Part shown: positions 1 through 9,026 of the stretch, one piece after another
Layout: each line of letters starts with the position of its first letter
Numbering within the stretch: the stretch's first letter is position 1
Source of the DNA: an uncultured beta proteobacterium
GTDB taxonomy: Bacteria; Pseudomonadota; Gammaproteobacteria; Burkholderiales; Burkholderiaceae_C
Direction: 5' to 3'
Assembly (NCBI GenBank): GCA_903828235.1
Contig: CAIKLM010000181.1
Span: 1-50,572, forward strand
DNA length: 50,572 bases
Translations under genes and position numbers: made by a program
The notes under the pieces: model-generated
Told to the model about the DNA's origin: nothing
Seen by the model: the letters and a program-made list of their open reading frames with translations, nothing else
The model's database searches: none

Positions 1-140
1 CAGCTACAGGCTCAGAACGAAGCGCCGCGCTGGCCTGGCTAGCCAGGCCAGCGCGAAACCCGAAACGACAAGCAACTGATCAACAACCGGGGGTCAAAAC
101 TCGATGTCGTCAGGGGGTCAGTTCTGGATGTCGCTTGACA
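1..140. mobile_element. End of an IS21-family-like insertion sequence (partial)
   Basis: The stretch ends at position 140 in ...CTTGACA. Read on the minus strand it begins TGTCAAGCGACATCCAGAAC, the TG...CA form of IS21-family termini. Two subterminal direct repeats of 20 bp lie at 89-108 and 113-132 (16 of 20 bases identical, 24-bp period, both starting GGGGGTCA and ending GATGTC), matching the multiple terminal repeats known for IS21 elements. No istA/istB coding sequence is visible; it would lie to the left of the window. The family call rests on remembered features of IS21 ends, so a related family is possible. Confidence 0.55.
26..55. repeat. Perfect 30-bp palindrome
   Basis: Positions 26-40 are the exact reverse complement of 41-55, centred on CTAG. 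As RNA it would form a very stable hairpin with almost no loop. It sits inside the presumed IS end and could be the terminator of the transposition genes or a protein-binding site; no T-run follows. Confidence 0.8.
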
Positions 141-318
141 CCTCGAGCTTGCGGTCCTCGTTGCCCGGCTCGCCGGCGTGGTCCTGGCCACGTCGCAGCC
201 CACGCAGGGCGCGAGTCCTGTGGCGCAGGCGCCGTGTGAACCACCATGACCCGGCGACTGGGAGCACCGACACAGCGGCTCCGGGCCGTGGCGCACCGGG
301 GGTCACCCCTTGCTTGAC

Positions 319-352
319 CGTGACGCTTTCGTAACGCCATGCCGAACAGGAT
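319..352 (+). promoter_or_regulatory. Direct-repeat activator site and -10 of the first RCC1 gene
   Basis: CGTGACGC at 319-326 is repeated as CGTAACGC at 330-337, an 11-bp period. A -10-like hexamer CAGGAT (347-352) starts 10 nt after the second repeat. There is no clear -35, so the repeats occupy that zone. The same arrangement occurs at 3888-3921 before the second RCC1 gene. An 11-bp-period direct repeat just upstream of the -10 is the known layout of SARP/BTAD-type activator sites. The binding protein is inferred. Confidence 0.5.
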
Positions 353-397
353 GACTCCCCGGCTGCTTGCAGATGAACAGCCGATGCAGGAGCCGAC

Positions 398-3358
398 ATG
401 CACCACCGCCGCTTGACCTTGTTTCGCGCCTTCGCTGCGCTGCTCACTGCGGCGGCGCTCGCCGCCTGCGGTGGATCAGACGGCCCGACTCCGGAGTCGC
501 CGGGCTCGGGCCCCAGCTCACCCGGCCCGGTGACCCGGGTCGAGATCAGCCCCGCCGGTGGCCTGCTCGTCGACACCGCCGAGCGGCGCAGCATCACCGT
601 CAAGGCCTTCGACGCGAATGGTGCCGAGGTGCCTGTGGCCGCGGCCGACGTGAGCCTGACCTCGTCGGACGCTGCCGGCATCGAGGTCAGCCGCGCGGGC
701 AGCGGTTTCGAGGTGCGCGCCGCCGTCCTGCCGCGCTCGGCGGTGGTGACCGCGAGTGTGGGCACGGTGAGCTCGAAGCCCGCCGTCTTCTACGCTGCGC
801 GGCCTGCGGTCGGCGCCCTCGCCGTGACGGATGCGCAGGTGCACGGCGCGCCGGCGGCCGTGGACCCGGCCGCCCCGCGCGGCTTGGGCTTCCGGTACCT
901 CGTCACGCTGTCGGGCGTGGGCAGCCCCGCGGTCGGCACCGTCATCCTCGGCACCGGCGTGCAGCCGGTCGGCGGGCGCGTCGTCAGCGCCAGCGCGAAC
1001 GCCGCGGACGCCACACGCACCGACGTGGTCCTGGAACTGGTGCACCTGGGTGCACTGTTCAATGCACTGTCCGTGGATCTGGCGTTCTCGCAGGCGGACA
1101 TGAAGCGTATGTTCGTGCCGGCAGTCGGCGTGAAGACGGCCAGCAGCGCCGGCCGCAAGACCGTCCAGCGCCTGGGCGGCGCAAGCTGCCAGGGTGACGC
1201 GCCGGCGCTGGCCGCGCTCAGCGGCGAGCTGGAGTTGACTGTCGATCCGAACGTGAGCGGGGTCTTCGTCCTGCAGGTGGCCAATGGCGCGGTGAGCAAG
1301 GCCCGCGTGGCCGTGAACGGGGGCCTCGAAGTCTCGGGCAGGGCTGTCATGAACCTCGGCGCCGCCGTCTCCGGGGGCGTGAGCTGCAAGTTGCGCTTCG
1401 GCGCGATCCCGATCCCGATCACCGGCGCGCTGTCGACGCTGATCGCGCCGCTGGTGCCGCTGGAAGGCAAAGCCGAACTGGGCGCGCTGGTGCAGGTCAA
1501 CGTGTTCACTCTCAGCGTGCAGATCAAGCAGTCGGCGCAGGTGGGCTTCGGCTTCGACTACGACGTCAGCCGCCCGGTCGCCGACCAGATGCAGGCCATC
1601 AAGGTGCTGAACGTGCCCGACCCCGAGGTCACCCGCAACGTCTCGTTTCCCACGGCGGCCAGCCTGCGCGTCAAGGCCACGGCCTTCGTCGGGTTGTCTT
1701 CGGGGCTGTCGCTGGGCGGCGTGCTGGGCAGCCTGGAGCTGGTGGAGGTCTACGCCGGCCCCGAGTTCGAAACCAAGTTCGGCGGCAGCTACGACGTCGC
1801 CACCGATGCCGTCTACACCTCGGAGTACGAGCTCAAGGTCAAGGCCGGCGTCGGGCCGGGTGAACACGTGACCAGGGCGATCGAACTCATCTTCGGCTCG
1901 GCGAAGGCGATCGACCTGAACTTCAAGTTCGAGAAGTCGGTCGCCAAGACACCCACTGCAGCGTCGATCACGACCGCAAAGTCCACCTTCGCCGCGGGCG
2001 AGAACGTGGTCTTCGAGGTCGAACTGAACCCGGCCAGCATCAACTTTCCCCTGGTGGGCTACAACGTCACGGAGGTGCGCATCTACCGCCTGCGGCATGG
2101 CGGCTTCGGCTCCAGCGCGCAGCAGGTGACGTCGGTGTCGGCTGTCGAGGGCCAGACCAGGTTCCAGCTGCCCTGGACGGCCGACGCGGCCGGCAAGGTG
2201 CAGGACGACATCACCGGCAAGCCCAACTTCTATGCCTTCGTCGTCGACAAGCCGCTGGCGCTGGTGAGTGGCTTCTTCCCCTTCGAGCTGGGAGCGGTTA
2301 GCGCGCAGGACGTGGGTGCGCAGGGGCTGATCGCCGGTGGCGGCACGCATTCGCTGGCCATCGACGGCGCCGGCCGGGTGGCGTCGTGGGGCACCGACTT
2401 GGGCGGCGCGTTGGGGCGTGCCAACCTGTCCAACCTACCCAACTTCGTGGACGGCCTGCCGGCCGGCGTCAAGGCCAAGGCGGTGGCCGCTGGCGCCTGG
2501 CATTCGGTGGCCGTCCTGGAGAACGGCAAGGTGTACGCCTGGGGATTCGGCGGTACCGTGGGGCGAGCCACCGGGTTCGGCGGCCAGGCCGAAGTGCCGA
2601 CTGCCCAGGAAGTGTTCATCGACCGCGGCGTCATCGCCACCGCCGTTGCCACGCGTTACCGCCACACGTTGGTGCTCACCAGCACCGGAGCCGTTTGGGG
2701 CTTCGGGCCCAACCGAGAAGGGGCGCTGGGACCCTACTCCTCCTTCCTTGACGGCTATGTGGTCGGCATCGCCATCGACCAAGTGAAGGCGATCGCCGCC
2801 GGGGAAGTGCACTCGCTGGCGTTGCGCACCGACGGCACCGTCTGGGCCTGGGGCTATGACGGCGCTGGCCAGGTCTCCGCAGGCGGCAGCACGCCAACGC
2901 CCACGCAGGTGGCCGGGCTGCCGCCGATCAAGGCGATTGCTGCGTCGAGAGACGGATCGTTCGCGCTCGACGAGGCCGGCAACGTCTGGAGCTGGGGCGC
3001 TGCTGGCATGCTTGGCCGCCCGGGCAGTTCCGCGCCGGCCAGGATCGACAGCCTGTCCGGCGTCAAGGCCATCAGCGCCGGCAACCACACCGCTTACGCA
3101 CTGATGAGCGACGGCACGGTCAAGGCCTGGGGTGACAACCTCTATGGGCGCGTCGGGGTCGCCAGCGCAGATGGCATGCCGGCCACGATCCCCGGCCTGA
3201 CCGGCGTGGTCGAAGTCAACGGCGCCGAGTACCACGGCATGGCGCTCACAAGCAGCGGCGCGGTCTATACCTGGGGCCGCAACGAACTTAAGGTGCTGAA
3301 CGGCACCGACACGCCGTTCCAGAGCGACGCCCCGATCCTGAGCGGGTTCTTCCGCTGA
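398..3358 (+). CDS. RCC1-repeat lipoprotein with Ig-like domain
   Basis: A 986-residue exported protein. The N-terminus is a lipoprotein signal peptide with basic residues HHRR, a hydrophobic stretch and lipobox LAAC (Cys24), then a Gly/Ser/Pro-rich spacer. Residues about 46-130 look like a bacterial Ig-like (Big) domain. Residues 130-640 are a long beta-rich region I cannot assign. From about residue 643 to the end there are repeated RCC1/BNR-like units with the recurring pattern A-G-x-x-H-S-x-A-L...G-x-V-x-x-W-G, expected to fold as a beta-propeller. The start is well supported: AGGAG lies 5 nt upstream of the ATG. It is probably an outer-membrane-anchored surface or periplasmic binding protein; the ligand is unknown. 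The next gene is a paralogue, and a BTAD-type regulator follows that. Confidence 0.85.
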   Translation: MHHRRLTLFRAFAALLTAAALAACGGSDGPTPESPGSGPSSPGPVTRVEISPAGGLLVDTAERRSITVKAFDANGAEVPVAAADVSLTSSDAAGIEVSRAGSGFEVRAAVLPRSAVVTASVGTVSSKPAVFYAARPAVGALAVTDAQVHGAPAAVDPAAPRGLGFRYLVTLSGVGSPAVGTVILGTGVQPVGGRVVSASANAADATRTDVVLELVHLGALFNALSVDLAFSQADMKRMFVPAVGVKTASSAGRKTVQRLGGASCQGDAPALAALSGELELTVDPNVSGVFVLQVANGAVSKARVAVNGGLEVSGRAVMNLGAAVSGGVSCKLRFGAIPIPITGALSTLIAPLVPLEGKAELGALVQVNVFTLSVQIKQSAQVGFGFDYDVSRPVADQMQAIKVLNVPDPEVTRNVSFPTAASLRVKATAFVGLSSGLSLGGVLGSLELVEVYAGPEFETKFGGSYDVATDAVYTSEYELKVKAGVGPGEHVTRAIELIFGSAKAIDLNFKFEKSVAKTPTAASITTAKSTFAAGENVVFEVELNPASINFPLVGYNVTEVRIYRLRHGGFGSSAQQVTSVSAVEGQTRFQLPWTADAAGKVQDDITGKPNFYAFVVDKPLALVSGFFPFELGAVSAQDVGAQGLIAGGGTHSLAIDGAGRVASWGTDLGGALGRANLSNLPNFVDGLPAGVKAKAVAAGAWHSVAVLENGKVYAWGFGGTVGRATGFGGQAEVPTAQEVFIDRGVIATAVATRYRHTLVLTSTGAVWGFGPNREGALGPYSSFLDGYVVGIAIDQVKAIAAGEVHSLALRTDGTVWAWGYDGAGQVSAGGSTPTPTQVAGLPPIKAIAASRDGSFALDEAGNVWSWGAAGMLGRPGSSAPARIDSLSGVKAISAGNHTAYALMSDGTVKAWGDNLYGRVGVASADGMPATIPGLTGVVEVNGAEYHGMALTSSGAVYTWGRNELKVLNGTDTPFQSDAPILSGFFR

Positions 3359-3887
3359 ACACTGCCCCGGCGCGCGCCGCGAAGCGGGCGCCGGCCGAGC
3401 AGAGAACGATGTTCGAGCCACTGTCCCATCGCCGCTGGGCCATGGCTGGGTTGCTGGGGGGCAAGGGGGCCCGGCGTGGCGCTGGATGGCGGCCACCGGC
3501 GTTTGCGCCCAGGCCCCCGACTGACGGCCTCCCCTGCCGAGCCGGTGACGGGCGACCGAGCCACACAGGCTTCAACGTATCGACATCGCCCGCCGCCGCG
3601 AGCCTGCGTTCCCGGCCCCGCATGCCCAAGCCTGCCGATCGCCCGCACCCTGATCCCACCGCCTCCAACGCCGTGGGTGCGAATGCGCACCTGGTGCAGC
3701 ATGGCGATCCGCACGTGCTGCCCGCCGACCTGCGGCGCCAATGACCCAGCGCCGGCGCTCTTCACCGAAGACCTGCAAGCCGGCCGGCACGCGCCCGCGG
3801 TAGCGGCGGGCGTTGGCGGGGCCGCGGCCTGAGGCCACACCCCCCGAGCACGGGGTGTCTAGCGCCGGGAACGCATTGCGCTCCTCG
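3359..3887. other. Intergenic stretch without a convincing gene
   Basis: The open frames here lack ribosome-binding sites, known domains and the third-position bias of the neighbours. The only structure seen is a small inverted repeat, ACACCCC (3837-3843) with GGGGTGT (3852-3858) and an 8-nt loop, without a T-run. It could be decayed sequence left by the duplication of the RCC1 gene. Confidence 0.5.
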
Positions 3888-3921
3888 CGTGACGCTTGCG
3901 TGACGCACCGCCTCGAAACAT
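3888..3921 (+). promoter_or_regulatory. Direct-repeat activator site and -10 of the second RCC1 gene
   Basis: CGTGACGC occurs twice, at 3888-3895 and 3899-3906, again with an 11-bp period. The block matches the 319-337 site at 17 of 19 bases. A -10-like AAACAT (3916-3921) starts 10 nt after the second repeat, as in the first promoter. The distance from the repeats to the homologous start codon is also identical (60 nt). Spacing and repeats are conserved while much of the intervening leader has diverged, which points to a functional site. Confidence 0.55.
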
Positions 3922-3945
3922 GAGGGCATCGCCGTCCGCAGATGT

Positions 3946-5637
3946 GTGGCGGTTGAAGGAGCTGGTACGAACCACCGACGCTTTCCCCTCTTTTGTACCC
4001 TCGCCGCACTGTCACTTGCCTTCGGCGCGATCTACAACGTCGTCGTCTACAGCCCGGGCGGCGTGGCCATCGGCAACGGCGCGGTGCTGACGGTGAGCGC
4101 CGGCGCCGCCGTGCCCATCATCACGCAGGACGTGGCCGATGTGACTGCGCCCGAAGGCGGCACCGCCACCTTCAGCGTCGTGGCCAGCGCCAACGGGCCG
4201 TTGTTCCACTACTGGACACGCATCGGTGCGCCAACGACGCCACTCGGCGGCAGCACCTTCGACATCGGCCCGCTCCAGGCCAGCGACGACGGTGCCACGG
4301 TGCGCGTGATCGTCTGCAACGGACCCATCGCCAACAACCGCTGCACCACCAGCCGCGACGCCAGGCTGACCGTCACCCCGGCCGTGCCCGCCAACGCCCT
4401 GACCGCCACGCAGATCGTCGCCGGCCAGGAATGGAGCCTGGTGCTGCGGCCCGACCGCACGGTGTGGGGCTGGGGCTCGGTGCACCGTGCCAACGCCACG
4501 GTGCAGTACGCCAACCCGACACTCCCAGCGGCGCTGCGCCCGGTGCGCATGTACCCGGCGGTGCCGACCGACGTGCGTGCCATCAGCGGCTGGTCCTACA
4601 GCTTCTGGGCCCTGAAGGGCGAGCCCGGCACCACCGGCAGCCGCGTGCTGCACTGGGGCCGCGCGACCGCCGGCTCCGACGGCCGCGGCGGCGACGGCAA
4701 CGGCAGCCTGGGCAGCTCGATCGCGCCGCGCGACAACGAAGCCGCGCCGGTGGAAGTGCTGGAGCGCGTGAACAACGTGCCGCAGCCGGTGGACCGGGTG
4801 TGCGCCATCGCCGGCGGCGGCGAGCAGCTGGCGATGATCCTCGCCATCAACAGTGCCGGCAACACCACCAACTGCAACCCCGGCTCGGCCAAGACGGTGT
4901 GGTTCGTCGGCTCCCTGCTCTCGCGCTCGGGCGAGTCCACCGGGATGGCGTTCCCCATGCCCGGCCTGCCGACCGATTCACCGCCGGCGGTGATCTTCAC
5001 AGGCCAGACGACCTCGGGCTCACCGGGCCTGGCCATTGCGCTGGAGGACGGCCGCGCCTACGGCCTGGGCGCCAACCCGTACGGGGGCTTCGGTGTCGCG
5101 GCGTCCGGCAGGGGCGCCGTGGGCGACCTCAGCGGCCCGCTGCTGCTGCCCTCCACCTGGGGCAACGCGCGCGGCTTCGGCATGAGCGTCTACTACGCGC
5201 TGTTCGTGCTGCGCGCCGATGGCAACGGCGAGCTGGGCCTGGGCAGCGTGGTCGGCGGCAGCACCCTCGGCCCGGTGGCCGTGAAGGCCGAGACCTGCGC
5301 GAGCCTGCCCTGCGCCGATTCGCTCACCGGCGTCACGGCGCTGGCCAGCGGCAACGGTGCTGCCACATTGGCGCTGAAGAACGGGCAGATCCTGGGGTGG
5401 GGCAGCCGCGGCAGCGGCCTGCTCGGGCCGGTGGCCAGCGGGGGCCAGCCCTTCCCGCGCGCGGTGGCCTCCCCGGGGTTGAGCGGCTTGACCGCGCTTT
5501 CGGCCAGCAACCTGCACGCCCTCGTCATCGGCCCCGGCAACGTGGTCTACGCCTGGGGCAGTGGCTTGCGCGGGGCGCTGGGCGACGGCATCGATCGCAG
5601 TTCGCGCACCCCGCCGGGCATGGTGTCGGTGCCCTGA
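3946..5637 (+). CDS. RCC1-repeat protein, N-terminally altered paralogue
   Basis: The frame from the GTG at 3946 gives 563 residues: an Ig-like domain at about 58-145 and RCC1-type repeats (V-x-G-W-G and similar) from about 154 to the end. The true start is doubtful. AGGAG (3957-3961) is followed after 5 nt by ACG at 3967, and ACG-AACCACCGACGC aligns with ATG-CACCACCGCCGC of the upstream paralogue. The original ATG therefore seems to have become ACG, leaving the 3946 GTG in the former leader. The signal-peptide-like HRRFPLFCTLAALSLAFG runs directly into YNVVVYSPGG, which looks like the end of an Ig-like domain, so the lipobox and most of one domain are missing. The gene may be decaying, or started weakly from ACG or GTG. 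Confidence 0.7.
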   Translation: MAVEGAGTNHRRFPLFCTLAALSLAFGAIYNVVVYSPGGVAIGNGAVLTVSAGAAVPIITQDVADVTAPEGGTATFSVVASANGPLFHYWTRIGAPTTPLGGSTFDIGPLQASDDGATVRVIVCNGPIANNRCTTSRDARLTVTPAVPANALTATQIVAGQEWSLVLRPDRTVWGWGSVHRANATVQYANPTLPAALRPVRMYPAVPTDVRAISGWSYSFWALKGEPGTTGSRVLHWGRATAGSDGRGGDGNGSLGSSIAPRDNEAAPVEVLERVNNVPQPVDRVCAIAGGGEQLAMILAINSAGNTTNCNPGSAKTVWFVGSLLSRSGESTGMAFPMPGLPTDSPPAVIFTGQTTSGSPGLAIALEDGRAYGLGANPYGGFGVAASGRGAVGDLSGPLLLPSTWGNARGFGMSVYYALFVLRADGNGELGLGSVVGGSTLGPVAVKAETCASLPCADSLTGVTALASGNGAATLALKNGQILGWGSRGSGLLGPVASGGQPFPRAVASPGLSGLTALSASNLHALVIGPGNVVYAWGSGLRGALGDGIDRSSRTPPGMVSVP

Positions 5638-5693
5638 CCTGACCCCATCGACATGGAGCGCTCGCTATTCGCCAGCAGCGCGCTTCGGCGCCG

Positions 5694-8600
5694 ATGCGCG
5701 ATCATTCGGCCATGCCAGTGAATCCGACGCGCGCGTTGCGTGTTTGCCTGTATGGCGACGCTGCGGTCACGCTGCCCGATGGCCGCAGCGTGGCCCTGGA
5801 GCGACGCGCCGCCGCCGTGTGCGCGCTGGCCGCGCTGGAGCCCGGCTGCACGCGCGAGCGCGCTTCGCTGTGGCTGTGGCCCGACTCCGACGACCCGCGG
5901 CGCAACTTGCGCCAGCAACTGCTGCGCTTCCGCAAGGGCCTGGGCGCGCCGCTCCTGGCCGAGGGCGACCTGCTGGCTCTGGCCCCCGGCGTGCGGGTCG
6001 CAGCCGCCAAAGCGGGTGCGCCGCTGCTGGGCTCGCTGAAGTTCGACGACAGCCCCGAGTTCGACGCGTGGCTTGCCGCGCGGCGCAGCAGCCAGCACAC
6101 CGGGCAGACGGCGCAGTTGCGCGAACGCATCGCCCGTGCCGAGAACGAAGGCGACCTCGACGCCGCGCTGGGCGCAGCGCAGGAGTTGTTGTCCGCCGAC
6201 CCCGACGCCGAGGCCGCGCACCGCGAAGTGATGCGCCTGCACTACCTGCGCGGCGACAGCGCCGCGGGCCTGGCCGTGCACGATCGGCTGGTGCGCCACC
6301 TGGCGCATGTCCACCATGCGCGGCCGCATGCCGACACCGAGGCGCTGGCCCGTGCGCTGCGCGAGTCGTCCGCGCCGCTGCATGCCGCGCCGCGTGCCAC
6401 GCGGCCCACCCTGCAGCGCCCGCCGCGGCTGATCGGCCGTGCGAGCGAGCTCGCCGCGGTGCACGACGGCTGGGCGGCCGGCGCCGTGGTGCTGCTGCTG
6501 GGCGAGGCCGGCATGGGCAAGTCGCGGCTCATCGCCGAGACCGCGCGCTCGCGGCGACTGGCCGTGGTGCAGGGCCGGCCCGGCGACGCGGGCATTCCGT
6601 ACGCCACGCTGGCGCGGCTGCTGCGCGAGGCCCTGGCCCGCACAGCGCACGACATCGCCCCCGACCAGCAGCGCGAGCTGGCCCGGGTGCTGCCCGAGCT
6701 TGCCCCCGCCGTGCCTCTGCCCGCCGACGGCCAGCGGCTGGTGCTGCAGAACGCGGTGCGAAGGGTGCTGTCGGGCGCATCGCTGGAGGTGGTCGCCGTC
6801 GACGACCTGCACTTCGCCGATGACGCCAGCATCGAGATGCTGCTGGCCCTGGCGGGCGACGTCGATCCGCGTGGGCCGCAATGGCTGTTCGCGCAACGGC
6901 CGGCCGAAGGCGGTGCGGCAGCGGCCGTGCTGCATGACACGCTGCGAGAGGCCGGCACGCTGCACAGCGTGCTGCTTCAGCCGCTGGACGAGCCGGCGCT
7001 GGCGGCGCTGATCGATTCGCTGGGCCTGCAGGGCATCGACAGCGCGGCACTGGCCCCGCAGCTGTTGCGCCACACCGGCGGCAACCCGCTGTATGCGCTG
7101 GAGACGCTCAAGCAGGCGCTCGCCGCCGACGGTCTGCGGCGGGGTGAACTGCCCCGTCCGGTGAGCGTGGGCGGCCTGATCGAGCGGCGCATCCGCCAGC
7201 TCTCCGAGCGCGCGCTGGCGCTGGCCCGCGTGGCCGCCATCGCCGGGGTCGATTTCGGCGTGGCGCTGGCCGAAGACGTGATGGGCCTGCGCGCGGTGGA
7301 GTTCACCAGCGCGTTTGGCGAGCTCGAGTCCGCCGGGGTGCTGCGCGACGAGGCCTTCGCCCACGACCTGGTCTGCGACGCGGTGCTGCGCTCGATTCCG
7401 CCGCCGATCGCACGCCACCTGCACGGCGCCGTGGCCGCCCACCTCGGCCGCCATGAGGGCATGCCGGCGCGCGTGGCCGCGCACTGGCTGGCCGCGCAGG
7501 CACATCGCGACGCGCTGCCCTGGCTGGGCCGCGCCGCGCAGCAGGCGCGCACCGGCCTGCGGCGGCGCGAAGAGCTGCAGTTCCTGCTGACCCAGGCGGG
7601 GATCGAAGAGCGCCTGGGCGAGCGTGCGGCCGCGTTCGAGACCATCAAGCTGGCCTATGCGGCGCAGCACGCCGTGGACCACGGCGATGCCGGCCTGCAG
7701 CCGATCTTCGAGGCGCTGCAGCGGCTGGCGCTGACGCCGCAGCAGCGCATCGACATCGACAACATGCGTGCCGGCGACTTCATCAACGAAGGCCGCCACG
7801 CCGACGCCGAGGCGCTGGCCCGGCGCAGCCTGGCCGATGCGGGACGGCTGGACTACGCGCAGGGCAGCGTGGCGTCGATGTCGACGCTGAGCATGGCACT
7901 GAGCATGCAGGGCCGCCTGGCCGAGGCGCTGGCCGTCGTCGAGGAGTTCTGGCCGCTGGTCGAGCGGCTGCCCGACCCCGACCCGGACTTCTTCAACACC
8001 CGCGCTGTCCTTCTCGACAACCTCGGCCGGCCGCGCGAAGCCATCCCGCTGCACCGTCAAGCGTTCGAGCTCACGCTGCGCCGCGCCAATTCCGCAGACG
8101 CGTTGTCGTCGCTGGGCAATCTGGCGGTGTCGCTGATGGAGTGCGGGCTCATGCGCGGCGCGCAGCGCACGCTGGAGCAGGCCGAGGCCCTGCGGCGCGG
8201 CCACGACGCGGGCGACGGCGTGAATCCGGTGATGATGCTCCAGGCCCTGGCCGTGGCGCGCGCGCTGGGCGCCTACGACCAGGCCCTGGCCTGGGCCGAC
8301 CGGGCGCATGGGTACCTGGCAGCGTCCGGTTCGGCCTACCTGCCACTGGTCGACCTGGGGCGCGCGGCCATCTGGACCGACCTGGGGCAGTTCGCGCGCG
8401 CGCAGCAGGCCCTGCCCGAGGCCGGGGCATTGCAGGCCGTGCAGTCGTGGCTGGTGGCGCGGCGCTGGCAGTACGCGGCCCGCCTTGGCGCCGCGCAAGG
8501 GCGCAACCCGCTGGAGTGCGCCGAGGCCGCAGCCGCCGCACTGGGCGACGAGAACATCGTCGGCGCGCGCGAATCGGTGACGCTGCAACGGGCCTCGGCG

Positions 8601-9026
8601 CGGGGCACCGCGGCCGATCTCGACGCGATCTTTGCGGTGGGCGCCGCCGCGCGCGCCGGCGGCCGCGACGGCACCGCGCTGGCCGCCGACCTGCGCGCCG
8701 CCGAAGTGGCGGCCGGCCTGGGCATGCTGCACGCCGCCGCGACCCACGCCGAGCGCGCCCGTGCGCTGCTGGCAGCCGACCGCGACAGCGACGAGGCGGT
8801 GACGGCCGCTGACCTGTCCGATGCCGAAGGGTGGCTGATGCTCGGCCGCGCCTACGCGGCCGTCGGGCGCGCCGTCGACGCAGCCGACGCCTTTGCGCGC
8901 GGCGCGCGCTGGGTGGCCCAGACGGCCCGCAACCACGTCGCGCCCGAGTTCCGCGCCTCTTTCCTGCACCGCAACCCCGTGCACCGCGATCTGCTCGCGG
9001 CGGCCGCGCGCGACCAGCTCGCGTGA
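5694..9026 (+). CDS. BTAD/AAA-type transcriptional regulator with TPR-like C-terminus
   Basis: A large (1110-residue) regulator; starting at Met7 (5712) is equally possible. Residues about 14-110 resemble the small winged helix of SARP/BTAD proteins (L-R-V-x-L-x-G, LPDGR). Residues 110-225 are a helical bacterial-transcriptional-activation-like region with DPDAEAAHREVMRLHY and DRLVRHL. An ATPase follows, with Walker A GEAGMGKSR (Lys276) and Walker B VVAVDDLHFADD (Asp370), then long alpha-helical TPR-like repeats to the C-terminus. Such proteins combine DNA binding with a STAND-type NTPase switch. It lies 56 nt downstream of the second RCC1 gene and is the obvious candidate to bind the 11-bp-period direct repeats before both RCC1 genes. 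The family call is firm; the target is inference. Confidence 0.82.
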   Translation: MRDHSAMPVNPTRALRVCLYGDAAVTLPDGRSVALERRAAAVCALAALEPGCTRERASLWLWPDSDDPRRNLRQQLLRFRKGLGAPLLAEGDLLALAPGVRVAAAKAGAPLLGSLKFDDSPEFDAWLAARRSSQHTGQTAQLRERIARAENEGDLDAALGAAQELLSADPDAEAAHREVMRLHYLRGDSAAGLAVHDRLVRHLAHVHHARPHADTEALARALRESSAPLHAAPRATRPTLQRPPRLIGRASELAAVHDGWAAGAVVLLLGEAGMGKSRLIAETARSRRLAVVQGRPGDAGIPYATLARLLREALARTAHDIAPDQQRELARVLPELAPAVPLPADGQRLVLQNAVRRVLSGASLEVVAVDDLHFADDASIEMLLALAGDVDPRGPQWLFAQRPAEGGAAAAVLHDTLREAGTLHSVLLQPLDEPALAALIDSLGLQGIDSAALAPQLLRHTGGNPLYALETLKQALAADGLRRGELPRPVSVGGLIERRIRQLSERALALARVAAIAGVDFGVALAEDVMGLRAVEFTSAFGELESAGVLRDEAFAHDLVCDAVLRSIPPPIARHLHGAVAAHLGRHEGMPARVAAHWLAAQAHRDALPWLGRAAQQARTGLRRREELQFLLTQAGIEERLGERAAAFETIKLAYAAQHAVDHGDAGLQPIFEALQRLALTPQQRIDIDNMRAGDFINEGRHADAEALARRSLADAGRLDYAQGSVASMSTLSMALSMQGRLAEALAVVEEFWPLVERLPDPDPDFFNTRAVLLDNLGRPREAIPLHRQAFELTLRRANSADALSSLGNLAVSLMECGLMRGAQRTLEQAEALRRGHDAGDGVNPVMMLQALAVARALGAYDQALAWADRAHGYLAASGSAYLPLVDLGRAAIWTDLGQFARAQQALPEAGALQAVQSWLVARRWQYAARLGAAQGRNPLECAEAAAAALGDENIVGARESVTLQRASARGTAADLDAIFAVGAAARAGGRDGTALAADLRAAEVAAGLGMLHAAATHAERARALLAADRDSDEAVTAADLSDAEGWLMLGRAYAAVGRAVDAADAFARGARWVAQTARNHVAPEFRASFLHRNPVHRDLLAAAARDQLA

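Noticed and set aside
3837..3858. Small hairpin ACACCCC/GGGGTGT as terminator of the first RCC1 gene
   Set aside because: It is nearly 480 nt beyond the stop codon and lacks a T-run.
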